Both the position numbers and the translations under genes were made by a program. The notes beneath the pieces are model-generated. The model made no database searches. It worked only from the letters and a program-made list of their open reading frames with translations, and was not told where the DNA came from. A stretch of DNA of 64,000 nt from assembly GCA_037200885.1 (NCBI GenBank), contig JBBCIN010000001.1, positions 2,976,001 through 3,040,000 of the forward strand. The letters are read 5' to 3'. Source of the DNA: PMG-095 sp037200885 (GTDB taxonomy: Bacteria; Myxococcota_A; Polyangia; Polyangiales; Polyangiaceae). Of this stretch, positions 43,015 to 51,255 are shown in pieces (the first letter of the stretch is position 1; each line of letters begins with the position of its first letter).

Positions 43015-44052
43015 TCAGCCACAGACGCGGTCTAACAAGTCGGTCAAACCGCGCAGCCGCTTGTCCTCGGTGAGCCGGTGCAGTGATGCTCGCGCCTTTG
43101 CGATCGTCGGGTCGATGAATTTCAGGAAGCTCTGGTTATCGTTCGTGCGTTCGATGTAGACGAAGCGGCCCGCGTCCTTGAGCTTGCGCTGGACCATGAC
43201 CAGATCGAATTGCCGGCTGAGCTCCGCTTCCGCAGCCTGGTCGAGATTGAGCTCGCTACAAAACTCGCTCAAGCGCGAGTCGACGAATACGCGATCGAAG
43301 CTTTGGTAGCTGTCGCCCAGGAGCGCCACTAGGTCGTACACGCGCGGGCCGAGCATCGCGTCCTGGAAATCGATCCAGGCGAGATCGTGGGCGCCATTTT
43401 CGTGCGGAATGACCATCAGGTTGCGGCTCTGATAGTCGCGGTGCACGAAACCGCGCGGCCAGGCGGCGATCGTCGTTGCCAGGTATTCAGCAGCGTCTGC
43501 GAATACTGCACTCTGTTCGGCGTCGAGCTGAATGCCGCGCGCTTCCAAGGCCCACTCTCGGAAGTGATCGATCTCCCAGCGCAGCAGATCGACGTCGAAG
43601 GCGCGTTGGCGCACGATGGAGTGCTCCGGTAGCGAAGCCAACGCGCGCTGCGCTCGCGCGAGATCCCGCACGGCGCGCTGATACAGCGCGGGCTTGTCCT
43701 GCGGCGAGTGCACTAGGTGCTGGGCCAGCGTGTCGCCCAGATCCTCCACCAAGAGCCAGCCCGCGTCGCAGGACTCGGCGAGGAGCTGAGGCACGCGAAT
43801 GGCGTTTTCGGCCAGCAGCTCGCGCACCTCCAGAAATGGCCAGCGCCGACCGGTTTCTTTGGCCTTACTCAGCTCTTGGCTGGGTAGCGGGACGTACATC
43901 GCCACCGCGCTACGCCCGTCGGCGGCTTTGACCCTGAAGAAACGTCGCGTGGACGCGCCGCCCGCCATCTCCTCGATCCCCAGCCGGTGATCGCCGAAGG
44001 CTCGATCGAGCAGTGGAGTGAGCGATTCGAACGGTGGTGCGGAAATCGTCAT
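43015..44052 (-). CDS. AmgK-like sugar kinase of the aminoglycoside-phosphotransferase fold
   Basis: ATG 44052 gives 345 residues of the APH fold. N-lobe: GGASTRRFFRVKAADGRSAV. Catalytic loop: FVHRDYQSRNLMV, with metal site WIDFQDAMLGPRVYDLVALL. These match the AmgK subfamily of cell-wall sugar kinases (N-acetylmuramic acid/N-acetylglucosamine anomeric kinase) better than resistance enzymes. If so, it would feed recycled muramic acid into peptidoglycan synthesis; no MurU partner is adjacent. The TetR gene follows 16 bp away on the same strand. Confidence 0.8.
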   Translation of the reverse strand: MTISAPPFESLTPLLDRAFGDHRLGIEEMAGGASTRRFFRVKAADGRSAVAMYVPLPSQELSKAKETGRRWPFLEVRELLAENAIRVPQLLAESCDAGWLLVEDLGDTLAQHLVHSPQDKPALYQRAVRDLARAQRALASLPEHSIVRQRAFDVDLLRWEIDHFREWALEARGIQLDAEQSAVFADAAEYLATTIAAWPRGFVHRDYQSRNLMVIPHENGAHDLAWIDFQDAMLGPRVYDLVALLGDSYQSFDRVFVDSRLSEFCSELNLDQAAEAELSRQFDLVMVQRKLKDAGRFVYIERTNDNQSFLKFIDPTIAKARASLHRLTEDKRLRGLTDLLDRVCG

Positions 44053-44068
44053 GCACGCTGGCTGGTGG

Positions 44069-44695
44069 TCAAGTGTGCTTGGCGCACGCTTTCACGCCGC
44101 ACAGTACCACGTCGACCACGCGCTCGATGTACTCAGTGGCCACCGGCTCACCTTCGGTGAACAGCCGATAGAAGATCGGCGCGGCCATCATGTCCGTCAG
44201 GAAGCGCGCGTCGGTATCTGCAGGTAACTCCTGCCGATCGATGCCGCGTTGCACGAGCACTTGGCGAAAATCACGGAAATCTTCACGCAATGAGCGGGCA
44301 ATGGGTTCGACCTCGGGGTGTGCGCGTTCGACCTGAATGACTCGCGTGAGACCGCGTCCGATTGGCGACATGGCAAACGCGGCGGTCTTCTTCAGCGAGC
44401 TCACGAAGTCATTGCGCAGCGAGCCGGTGTCTGGAACCTCCGGCGATTCCCAAACCGCGCGCAGCGCCGCCCCCACTAGATCCGGTTTCGTGGGCCAACG
44501 TCGATAGATCGTGGTCTTGTTCACGCCGGAGCGCGCGGCGACGTCTTCGACCCGCAACGCGGCGTAGCCGACTCGGCTCAGCTCTTCTGCCGTGGCGATC
44601 AACACGTCAGTGACGACGCGTGCTGCGCGCCCTTTGACACGCACCCCTTCGGTTCGGCGAGTATTCGGCTTCGGTTCCGGAGCCATGACTGTCAT
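44069..44695 (-). CDS. TetR-family transcriptional regulator
   Basis: ATG 44695 gives 208 residues. After a basic N-terminus, the DNA-binding domain is VVTDVLIATAEELSRVGYAA, then LRVEDVAARSGVNKTTIYRR with WPTKPDLVGAAL, the TetR HTH pattern. The C-terminal regulatory domain (LTDMMAAPIFYRLFTEGEPV) matches the TetR_C-type all-helical fold. The ligand and targets are unknown. The same-strand AmgK-like gene starts 16 bp after its stop and may belong to one operon. An inverted repeat at 44773-44790 (GGGCAG/CTGCCC) in its own upstream region could be an operator, not confirmed. Confidence 0.9.
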   Translation of the reverse strand: MTVMAPEPKPNTRRTEGVRVKGRAARVVTDVLIATAEELSRVGYAALRVEDVAARSGVNKTTIYRRWPTKPDLVGAALRAVWESPEVPDTGSLRNDFVSSLKKTAAFAMSPIGRGLTRVIQVERAHPEVEPIARSLREDFRDFRQVLVQRGIDRQELPADTDARFLTDMMAAPIFYRLFTEGEPVATEYIERVVDVVLCGVKACAKHT

Positions 44696-44838
44696 CGAAA
44701 AAATCCGAGTGAAATCATAGTTTTTGGCGGCCAGTTCGCAGTGTCAACTGGGTAACTATGCCACATTGTCGAGGGCAGACTCCACTGCCCAACTCCGTAA
44801 CTGTTCAGAAAGCGGTCATTCTCGCAGAAACCAGCGGC

Positions 44839-45471
44839 TCAGCCCTTGCGCTGCCCACGCTGACGTCGCCGAAAGGCAGCCAGGCCGAGCACGACCAGAC
44901 CAGTCGAGAATAACCCCAGCCGATCAGCGGGTGGGGGGGCCGCCGCGATCCGTGCTCCGCAGCCGTAAGCGATGTCCGGGCAAAGCGCATTTTGACCGCG
45001 CGTTCCAGGTACGGAAGGGGAATCGGAATGCTGCAATTCCGTGTAGTCGCTGATGCCGTCGTTATCGCTGTCGAAAAACGGTCGCGTGCTGCCGTCTTCA
45101 AAGAGAGTGCTCACTTGCGGAACGCCAGCGGGCGGGGTCGCCTTGAAGTACCTGTCGAACGCGCCGACCACCAAACTGGGGAACGACGGGGGCAACCCGC
45201 CATAGGTTTGCAGGTTCTTGCCAAAGACGTTCAACGTGCCAAGACCGCCCTCGTTCGTGTTGTGGCACGTGATGCACTGCGGTACGCAGAACGACTGCCC
45301 CTTGAATTGTGCATCCAAGGCTTTGGCCACTTCCGGTGGATAGGTGGACGAGGCGTGCGCGGCGCGTGGAGTACCAAATGCGATCAGCGTAAGGCTCGCG
45401 GCAAGCATGAGTTGCGACGATCGGACGCGAGGCGGGTGACGTTTGCTTTCGTGCATCATCTTGGAGCTCAC
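44839..45471 (-). CDS. c-haem protein with Ca-binding repeat and MYXO-CTERM tail
   Basis: GTG 45471 overlaps the stop of the porin gene by 4 bp; ATG at 45459 or 45456 is possible. The signal peptide is MLAASLTLIAFGTPRAAHAS. A single c-type haem motif, CITCH, sits in FCVPQCITCHNTNEGG. Further on is DSDNDGISDYTELQHSDS, a calcium-binding repeat of the thrombospondin-3/dockerin type. The C-terminus has CGARIAAA, a hydrophobic helix and RRRQRGQRKG, as in MYXO-CTERM surface anchors. It would be exposed on the cell surface. With the haem-bearing porin it forms a plausible redox pair. Confidence 0.82.
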   Translation of the reverse strand: MSSKMMHESKRHPPRVRSSQLMLAASLTLIAFGTPRAAHASSTYPPEVAKALDAQFKGQSFCVPQCITCHNTNEGGLGTLNVFGKNLQTYGGLPPSFPSLVVGAFDRYFKATPPAGVPQVSTLFEDGSTRPFFDSDNDGISDYTELQHSDSPSVPGTRGQNALCPDIAYGCGARIAAAPPPADRLGLFSTGLVVLGLAAFRRRQRGQRKG

Positions 45472-46931
45472 AGGAACACGTGCAGTTGGCCGAGGATCGT
45501 GAAGTCGTCTTGCTGACGCTTGTACGCGTCGGCGCGGAACTCACAATGCGGCAGAAAGAACCAATCGACGCTGCCCCATCCGCCGAACATCGGTTGGCCG
45601 TTGCCTTTCGTCTTGGGCCCACCGATAAGCTGATCGTAGCCCCTGTTCAGGACTTCGCCGGTGGCCATCAAGTGCAGGCCGCGGATGAGCTCGTAGTCCA
45701 ACTGGGCGAAACCGACGTAGCCGGCGTCGTGGTCGCTGGTGAAGAGCGCGTCCGCTTCGGCGAGCAAGACCAGCTGGTCCGTCAGGGCGGACCGGACATA
45801 AGCGCCGTGCGCTTGGCGCAGTGGGTCCGGCTCGAGCGTAATGCGATCCTTCTCAGCCTTCGTAACCATCGAGCTGATGCCGACGCCGGTCCGTTCGCCG
45901 ACTAGGTATTCGGCGTACAGGCTGTAGCCACGCTGGCGGTATTTATCTGGGTTGACCTGATAGTTGCCCAGGATGCCCATCACCTCGCCGCGTAGCTTTT
46001 CACCGTTGTAGGCGAACGCCACGCCGTCTTGCTGGGCCGACTCGCGATCGGTGAGCGTAGCATTGCGGACCCACATGGTGTGCTCGGGGATGCGGATGCC
46101 GAAGGGCAAATTCATGTGACCGGCGCGTACGGTCATCGTGCCATCGTTGATGTCGTAACCGAGCCAATGCGTGCGCGAGAGCAGGTTCCACTGATCGCCT
46201 TGACCGGTGGTGATTTGCGCTGCGCGCGCGTACGGAGAACCGACGCCGACGCGCACCGCGCCGATACTGCCCTCGACTCTGAAATGGCCAATCTGCACCT
46301 GCCCATACAGGTCCGCCATCATCGGGAAGGTCGAAAACTTATCCGCGTCCGACCCGGGCCGAATCACCATCAGGTGTCGATAGCTCCCGCCCAGGAGCAG
46401 CCAATCCGGAGTCTTTACGAGACCCCAAAGGAAGTCCCCAGGCGCGCGGCTGCTCTCCTCGGTGCTGCTGGCCTTTGCGGTCGGGGCCGCTTCCTCGGTA
46501 GGAGCAGCTGCCGGGGCTTCTTCATCGGCCGCGTTTGCTTGATCGGCCGGCTTGGCCTCGGGCTGCGCGGCGGCGTCTTTGCCTTCCTCGTCCGCGCCGG
46601 ACAGTGCGTCGGTCTTCCATTCGAGGTTCCGCACCAGGCGCGGCGCTTTCAGCTCGTTGTGCGAGCTGCCGCTGCTCGATTTGCCGTAGGTCATCCGCAA
46701 GAGCTCATCGCTCTGCACGCGACCGTAGGCGGTGAGCAACTCACCGCCGGATGGATCGGCGTGGCAGACCGGGCAACTTGCGTAGCCGTGCTTGATCATC
46801 CACGTGTAAGCGTGAGCCCGGCTCGGAAATAACGAGACGAACAAAACGACGAGTGACCAGCCAAGGAATCGTTGAAACGCTCGCAGTGAGTCGCGGCCGC
46901 CGAGCTTGCGTGTGCCGCTGCCTTTCAGCAT
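45468..46931 (-). CDS. Outer-membrane porin-like protein with N-terminal CxxCH
   Basis: ATG 46931 gives 487 residues. A signal peptide (LVVLFVSLFPSRAHA) precedes CPVCHADPSGGELLTAYGRV, a c-type haem site directly after cleavage. Residues about 100-165 are Ala/Glu-rich linker. From about 170 to the end the chain has alternating beta-strand segments (FRVEGSIGAVRVGVGSPYAR, HWLGYDINDGTMTVRAGHMN, GYVGFAQLDYELIRGLHLMA) and ends in QLHVFL with a C-terminal aromatic/hydrophobic end, as in outer-membrane barrels. The stop overlaps the next gene by 4 bp. It resembles the porin part of redox conduits; electron transfer through the membrane is inference. Confidence 0.8.
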   Translation of the reverse strand: MLKGSGTRKLGGRDSLRAFQRFLGWSLVVLFVSLFPSRAHAYTWMIKHGYASCPVCHADPSGGELLTAYGRVQSDELLRMTYGKSSSGSSHNELKAPRLVRNLEWKTDALSGADEEGKDAAAQPEAKPADQANAADEEAPAAAPTEEAAPTAKASSTEESSRAPGDFLWGLVKTPDWLLLGGSYRHLMVIRPGSDADKFSTFPMMADLYGQVQIGHFRVEGSIGAVRVGVGSPYARAAQITTGQGDQWNLLSRTHWLGYDINDGTMTVRAGHMNLPFGIRIPEHTMWVRNATLTDRESAQQDGVAFAYNGEKLRGEVMGILGNYQVNPDKYRQRGYSLYAEYLVGERTGVGISSMVTKAEKDRITLEPDPLRQAHGAYVRSALTDQLVLLAEADALFTSDHDAGYVGFAQLDYELIRGLHLMATGEVLNRGYDQLIGGPKTKGNGQPMFGGWGSVDWFFLPHCEFRADAYKRQQDDFTILGQLHVFL

Positions 46932-47116
46932 GGGGCGCAGCTTGCCCCTGGGAGCTGGCTTGAGTCAACGCAGTTGCCGCGCGAAAGCGGAGATTTTTCG
47001 CTGCAAAAGACCGCAAAGCGAAATCGATCACGCCTTGTATTTCGTCCGAAGAGAGAAGGAGCGGGATTCACGGAAACGTCAACACCGTCGATGCGACTCG
47101 CCCGTCTGCACTTGCA

Positions 47117-47767
47117 TCATGTTTTTATTCCGTCACATGAACTCGAAACGCAGACGGCGCGGCGCTGTGCGCCAGTCAGCGGCCATGCATAAGCGATATC
47201 GGCCAATATTTCTCGGCCGTCCAACTCTGGTACGCCCGCTTTGGCCAGCAGGAGCCAGACGCTGCGCGTTGCCAAGCGCGCGCCTTCCTTCAGCCACTCG
47301 GTGGGAGGCAGGGTGGCGCGTGAAACCGCGACGTCGCAGCTGGCGGCCGGGAATTCATCCGAGCGCGAACGACTGACCGTGATGTCCGGGCGGGCAAGAG
47401 AGCCGGCGGCGGTGCGTAAGAAAGCGACCCGCTTGCTGCGCGGTTCGACGAGCGTCATTTTGACCGGCGAAAGCAGTGCCAGGGGGATGCCGGGTGCACC
47501 GATGCCGCTGCCCACGTCGAACCAGCGCTCGCCGGCGTCCCCGGGACGGGTTCTGCTGATCGCGAGCGCGTCGGCCAAGAGCAAATCGACGAGTTCGTCG
47601 GCGCTCCGCGCGGCGGTCAGATCGACGCGCTGATTCCAACTGACGGCAAGCTCGCAGTAGGCGCAAAGCTGCTCTTTGACCCGCGCGCCAACCTCGCTCA
47701 AGTCAAAACTGCTCAGCGCCCTCTCGACGCGCGATTCGAAGCCTTCGGGCGGCGCTTGGACTTGCAC
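47117..47767 (-). CDS. rsmG: 16S rRNA (guanine-527-N7)-methyltransferase
   Basis: GTG 47767 gives 216 residues, the family's length. Upstream it would run into the Gly-rich lipoprotein gene, so the longer frame is not used. Core: YCELAVSWNQRVDLTAARSA and LLLADALAI. The SAM site is WFDVGSGIGAPGIPLAL with VEPRSKRVAFLRTAAGSL, then SRATLPPTEWL. These are the RsmG blocks. It methylates G527 of 16S rRNA, and its loss usually gives low-level streptomycin resistance. Usual neighbours parA/parB or mnmG are not adjacent. Confidence 0.93.
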   Translation of the reverse strand: MQVQAPPEGFESRVERALSSFDLSEVGARVKEQLCAYCELAVSWNQRVDLTAARSADELVDLLLADALAISRTRPGDAGERWFDVGSGIGAPGIPLALLSPVKMTLVEPRSKRVAFLRTAAGSLARPDITVSRSRSDEFPAASCDVAVSRATLPPTEWLKEGARLATRSVWLLLAKAGVPELDGREILADIAYAWPLTGAQRRAVCVSSSCDGIKT

Positions 47768-47780
47768 CGCGCTTCTTGAC

Positions 47781-48278
47781 TCAGCGATCGCCGCCGTTGC
47801 CGGCAGTGCCGCCGTTGCCGGCAGTGCCGCCGCTGCCGGCGGTGCCGCCGCTGCCGGCGGTGCCAGCATTACCAGCGTTACCGGCAGTGCCGCCGTTACC
47901 GGCAGTGCCGCCGTTACCGGCAGTGCCGCCGTTACCGGCAGTACCCGCGTGCCCAGCGCTACCCGCATTGCCCGCGTGTCCTGCGTTGCCGCCGTTACCA
48001 CCGTTGTTATTGGCTCCGGCGTCACCTGGAGCTTCCCCGCCGCTGCCGGCGGAATCATCCGGCGCGCCAGCGGCGTTGCCACCGCCCGCGTTGCCGCCGT
48101 TGCCTTCTCCAGCGTCACCCGAGCCGCTGCCGGCGTTGTTGCCCTCGCCGGCTTCACCCGGCGAAGCGTCCGCGGCCGGGATCTTGCTGCGATCGACGTC
48201 CGTGATGAGCGTGCAGCTCGCGAACGCAACCAGCGCGCCTAAGGAAGCCAGCGCTAAAGTGTATTTGACTGAACGCAT
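47781..48278 (-). CDS. Gly-rich repeat lipoprotein
   Basis: ATG 48278 starts a lipoprotein signal (LASLGALVAFASC). The mature 145 residues are of low complexity: acidic first (DASPGEAGEGNNAGSGSGDA), then NAGHAGNAGSAGHAGTAGNG and GGTAGNGGTAGNGGTAGNAG-type repeats to the end. The 12-bp and 9-bp DNA repeats spread over 47784-48000. Such Gly/Asn/Ala triplets suggest an extended collagen- or silk-like chain at the surface. The stop is 13 bp before the rsmG start. Function unknown; repeat number may vary. Confidence 0.7.
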   Translation of the reverse strand: MRSVKYTLALASLGALVAFASCTLITDVDRSKIPAADASPGEAGEGNNAGSGSGDAGEGNGGNAGGGNAAGAPDDSAGSGGEAPGDAGANNNGGNGGNAGHAGNAGSAGHAGTAGNGGTAGNGGTAGNGGTAGNAGNAGTAGSGGTAGSGGTAGNGGTAGNGGDR

Positions 48279-48402
48279 TGGGGTACCGCCGTTTACCGCG
48301 ATTGAACTGTGCGGGGCGTCATTTTTCGCAAGTTAGGGACACGAACGCAAGGGGGGCGAGTTAGTGTGGCCGGGTTTTGCCGATTGTGACGGAAATTCGC
48401 CG

Positions 48403-49275
48403 ATGAACGTGCATTTGGTCGACGGCACCTATGAGCTTTTTCGGGCCTTCTACGCCGTGCCCTCCGCAAAGAATGCGACCGGTCTCGAGGTCGGTGCCGT
48501 GCGCGGTCTTGCGCGCAGCATGCTCGCCCTGCTGCGTGAACCGGGGGCGAGCCATGTCGCCATCGCATTCGATCACGTAATCGAGTCGTTCCGAAACGAG
48601 CTGTTCGACGGCTACAAGACCGGCGAAGGCATCGATCCGGACCTGTGGGGCCAGTTCGAACTTGCCGAAAGCGTCTGCTCCGCGCTCGGCATCGTGGTTT
48701 GGCCGATGGTCGAGTTCGAAGCTGACGACGCCCTGGCGACCGCAGCTCTGCGTTTCGCGCAGGCGCCCGAGGTCGAGCAAGTGCTGATCGCGTCGCCGGA
48801 CAAAGACCTCGCGCAATGCGTGGTCGGCACGCGAGTGGTGTGCCTCGATCGGATGCGCAAGAAGGTGCTCGACGAAGCCGGCGTGAACGCAAAATTCGGC
48901 GTCACTCCCGCGCAGATCCCCGACTACCTCGCGCTCGTCGGTGATACGGCGGACGGCATCCCCGGCGTTCCGCGCTGGGGCGCAAAATCGGCGGCGGCCG
49001 TGCTGCGCGAATATGGGACGCTCGATGCCATCCCGGATTCGGCCGCGTCCTGGCGCATCTCCGTTCGCGGCGCGGCCGCGCTCGCCGAAAGCTTGGCTGA
49101 GCGGCGCGTGGATGCGCTCTTGTACAAGCGCCTGGCCACGTTGCGGACGGACGTGCCCCTGACCGAGAATTTAGCGGACTTGCGCTATCGCGGCGCGGCG
49201 CGGGCGCCACTCGAAGCGCTCGCGGCCGAGCTCTCGGACGACGCGCTGCTCGAGCGTGTTCCGCAATTCATCTGA
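48403..49275 (+). CDS. 5'-3' exonuclease (PolA N-terminal-like, stand-alone)
   Basis: ATG 48403 gives 290 residues. The FEN-type PIN fold is visible: MNVHLVDGTYELFRAFYAVP, then FDHVIESFRNELFDGYKTG, FEADDALATAAL and VLIASPDKDLAQCV. The helix-hairpin-helix region is DYLALVGDTADGIPGVPRWG, and KSAAAVLREYG follows. These are the 5'-nuclease blocks of bacterial DNA polymerase I, here without the polymerase. It probably removes RNA primers or flaps. Divergent from the Gly-rich lipoprotein with 124 bp between. Confidence 0.93.
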   Translation: MNVHLVDGTYELFRAFYAVPSAKNATGLEVGAVRGLARSMLALLREPGASHVAIAFDHVIESFRNELFDGYKTGEGIDPDLWGQFELAESVCSALGIVVWPMVEFEADDALATAALRFAQAPEVEQVLIASPDKDLAQCVVGTRVVCLDRMRKKVLDEAGVNAKFGVTPAQIPDYLALVGDTADGIPGVPRWGAKSAAAVLREYGTLDAIPDSAASWRISVRGAAALAESLAERRVDALLYKRLATLRTDVPLTENLADLRYRGAARAPLEALAAELSDDALLERVPQFI

Positions 49276-49298
49276 GCGATGCTAGGCTGAGGACGATC

Positions 49299-50078
49299 AT
49301 GAAGTACGGTGCTGGAGTCTTGTGTGCCACGTTCACGCTGCTCGGCAGCGCGGCTCCGGTGCTGGCCGCAGACGAGCCCGCCGGGTCCAACCTGCAGGCG
49401 GGTGGGCTCAAACCTCCCGAGGCCGTGCAGAGCGACGCGAATCCGACGAAAGTCACCCAGACCGAGGCTGAGCTCGACCGCGCAGACAAAGAAGACAGCG
49501 GCCGCGGCTTGGAGTTCGCGTGGTTGAACGCGGAGGTTGGCCCGCAGTACCTCGGGCTTGAAGCGCTCAAGGCAAACAACTTGGTCGATAGCTCGCAGTT
49601 CGACAGCAAGGGCGTCGGCATGGTGTACGGCGCGGGCCTGGGCGTGCGCCTGGTCGCGTTTACGCTCGGCGCGCGCTTTCGCTTCGCTAATTTCTCGGAC
49701 TGGCAGCTATGGACACTCGGTGCTGAAGGGGGCATGCACATTCCACTCGGGCGGATCGAGCCCTACTTCACGCTCGGCGCGGGCTATGCCTCGCTCGGTG
49801 GTTTCAAACCGGTCGCACTCAGTGCCGCGGACCCGAGCGCGCACGGCCTCGATCTGCGCGGCGCGGTCGGCCTCGACGTGTACTTGAGCAACACTTTCTC
49901 GATCGGTGGCAATCTGAGCGGTGATTTCTTGTTCCTGAGCCGTTCCGCCTCCGCCGGAGTTCCGTTGCCGACAGGCGCGAGCCAAGAGGAGCAGCATGCC
50001 AATGCCTTCTACTCTCAAGACGGTTCTGGCATCGGAGCGGGCGCGACGCTCAGCGTGGTGCTCGGTCTGCATATCTAA
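49299..50078 (+). CDS. Outer-membrane beta-barrel protein
   Basis: ATG 49299 gives 259 residues. After a signal peptide (LLGSAAPVLAA) and a polar stretch, alternating strands with aromatic residues follow: LEFAWLNAEVGPQYLGLEAL, VRLVAFTLGARFRFANFSDW, then EPYFTLGAGYASLGGF and VGLDVYLSNTFSIGGNLSGD. The end, SVVLGLHI, lacks the classical terminal Phe. It looks like a small OmpA/OmpW-type 8-10-stranded barrel. No ligand is known. The gene follows the exonuclease by 23 bp. Confidence 0.7.
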   Translation: MKYGAGVLCATFTLLGSAAPVLAADEPAGSNLQAGGLKPPEAVQSDANPTKVTQTEAELDRADKEDSGRGLEFAWLNAEVGPQYLGLEALKANNLVDSSQFDSKGVGMVYGAGLGVRLVAFTLGARFRFANFSDWQLWTLGAEGGMHIPLGRIEPYFTLGAGYASLGGFKPVALSAADPSAHGLDLRGAVGLDVYLSNTFSIGGNLSGDFLFLSRSASAGVPLPTGASQEEQHANAFYSQDGSGIGAGATLSVVLGLHI

Positions 50079-50112
50079 TGGCGCGTGAGCCGCGAGCAGC
50101 GCCGGTAGAGTC

Positions 50113-51255
50113 ATGCTCGCGCTAGCGGCGCCACTGCTCGTACTCTTCCCGCTCGGCCTGGGTTTCCTGGTTTGGCGACGCGTGAGCGTACTCGGTCGCG
50201 TGTCGCGCCGGTTGACCCTGGCGATGGCGCTGGGCGGCGCCGTGGCCGCATTGTTCGCCGCTTACTTCGAGCGCATCGTGTTGTCTTATACCGGCCTGTC
50301 TTTGGACGTCGCGACGAGCGGCGCGGGTGGCGCGCTGTTAGCCACCTTCTTGCTCGCCGCGCCACTCGAAGAAGCCGTCAAAGTGAGCGTGGTTTGGCCT
50401 TTGTATCGCTCCCGTCGCATCAGCGACCCGCGCCTCGGTGTCGGTTACGCGAGCGCCGCCGGAGCTGGCTTTTCGGCAGTCAAAGGCCTGCTAGCGGTGC
50501 TGCTCGGCACGCCCGGGGGGGTGACGGTGCTGCGTGCGTTGGTGAGCGTTCCCGCGCAGCTCTTTTTCGCCGGCGTATGGGGCTATGCGCTCGGCGCGCG
50601 GGGACCGAACCGCCGAGGGCACTGGTTTTCCTTGGCCTGGCTACTCGCGACACTACTCCACGGCTTGTACGATCACATCGTTTGGGGTCGCGGGCCTGGT
50701 TTGCTCGTCACGGTCATCCCGCTATTCGTGTTCATGGGCGTTGGCGCATGGATAGCGCTCCGCGATGTCGCGCCCGAAGCGCCGAGCCACCACCAGCACT
50801 GGATCGTGCCCGATCCGCCCTCGCTCCACAGCCTGCGCGAAGCGCTGCGCCCGGTCGATCACCGGCTGATGGTGCGCTGGATTTTGATCGGCGCCTTTAC
50901 GACTCTGGGTTTGGTGATCGCGCTCTTGGCTTTGACGGTGCTGCTCGGGCGTCGGCTCGGTGTGGACTTCGCGCTCGCCGATGAATCGGATATGCGTTCT
51001 TCCGGTCCGTTGATTTTGCTGGGCGCGGCCGTGCTGTTGGCGTTCCCGATCGCCGGCTATTTGGTGGCAAGAGCCAGCGCGGCTCATAGCGTGCTGGAGC
51101 CAGCTTTGGCCGCGGTTTTGGCGCTCGCAGGCCTGGTCGCGCTGTTGTTCATGACCGCGCCGATTGGCGTTCTGTTCGCATTGGCGGTCGCGCCGTTGGC
51201 CTTTGGCTTGGCCTGCGGGGGCGCTTGGATCGGGCTCGAGCGCACGGACTCTTAG
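50113..51255 (+). CDS. PrsW-family intramembrane metalloprotease
   Basis: ATG 50113 gives 380 residues with about nine membrane helices. The protease core has FLLAAPLEEAVKVSVVWPLY (the EE metal/catalytic pair), FFAGVWGYALGARGP and LLHGLYDHIVW (HxxxD/H). These match the PrsW/CAAX-protease-like superfamily, in which glutamates and histidines hold zinc. PrsW of Bacillus cleaves an anti-sigma factor; the target here is not adjacent. The C-terminal half adds extra hydrophobic segments beyond PrsW. The stop overlaps the stop of the opposite gene by 3 bp. Confidence 0.88.
   Translation: MLALAAPLLVLFPLGLGFLVWRRVSVLGRVSRRLTLAMALGGAVAALFAAYFERIVLSYTGLSLDVATSGAGGALLATFLLAAPLEEAVKVSVVWPLYRSRRISDPRLGVGYASAAGAGFSAVKGLLAVLLGTPGGVTVLRALVSVPAQLFFAGVWGYALGARGPNRRGHWFSLAWLLATLLHGLYDHIVWGRGPGLLVTVIPLFVFMGVGAWIALRDVAPEAPSHHQHWIVPDPPSLHSLREALRPVDHRLMVRWILIGAFTTLGLVIALLALTVLLGRRLGVDFALADESDMRSSGPLILLGAAVLLAFPIAGYLVARASAAHSVLEPALAAVLALAGLVALLFMTAPIGVLFALAVAPLAFGLACGGAWIGLERTDS

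Noticed and set aside
43015..44052. Aminoglycoside resistance kinase
   Set aside because: The motifs fit AmgK-like cell-wall sugar kinases better; no resistance-gene context.
48364..48402. Earlier GTG start for the 5'-3' exonuclease
   Set aside because: Family proteins begin at the MNVHLVDGT strand, so ATG 48403 fits better.
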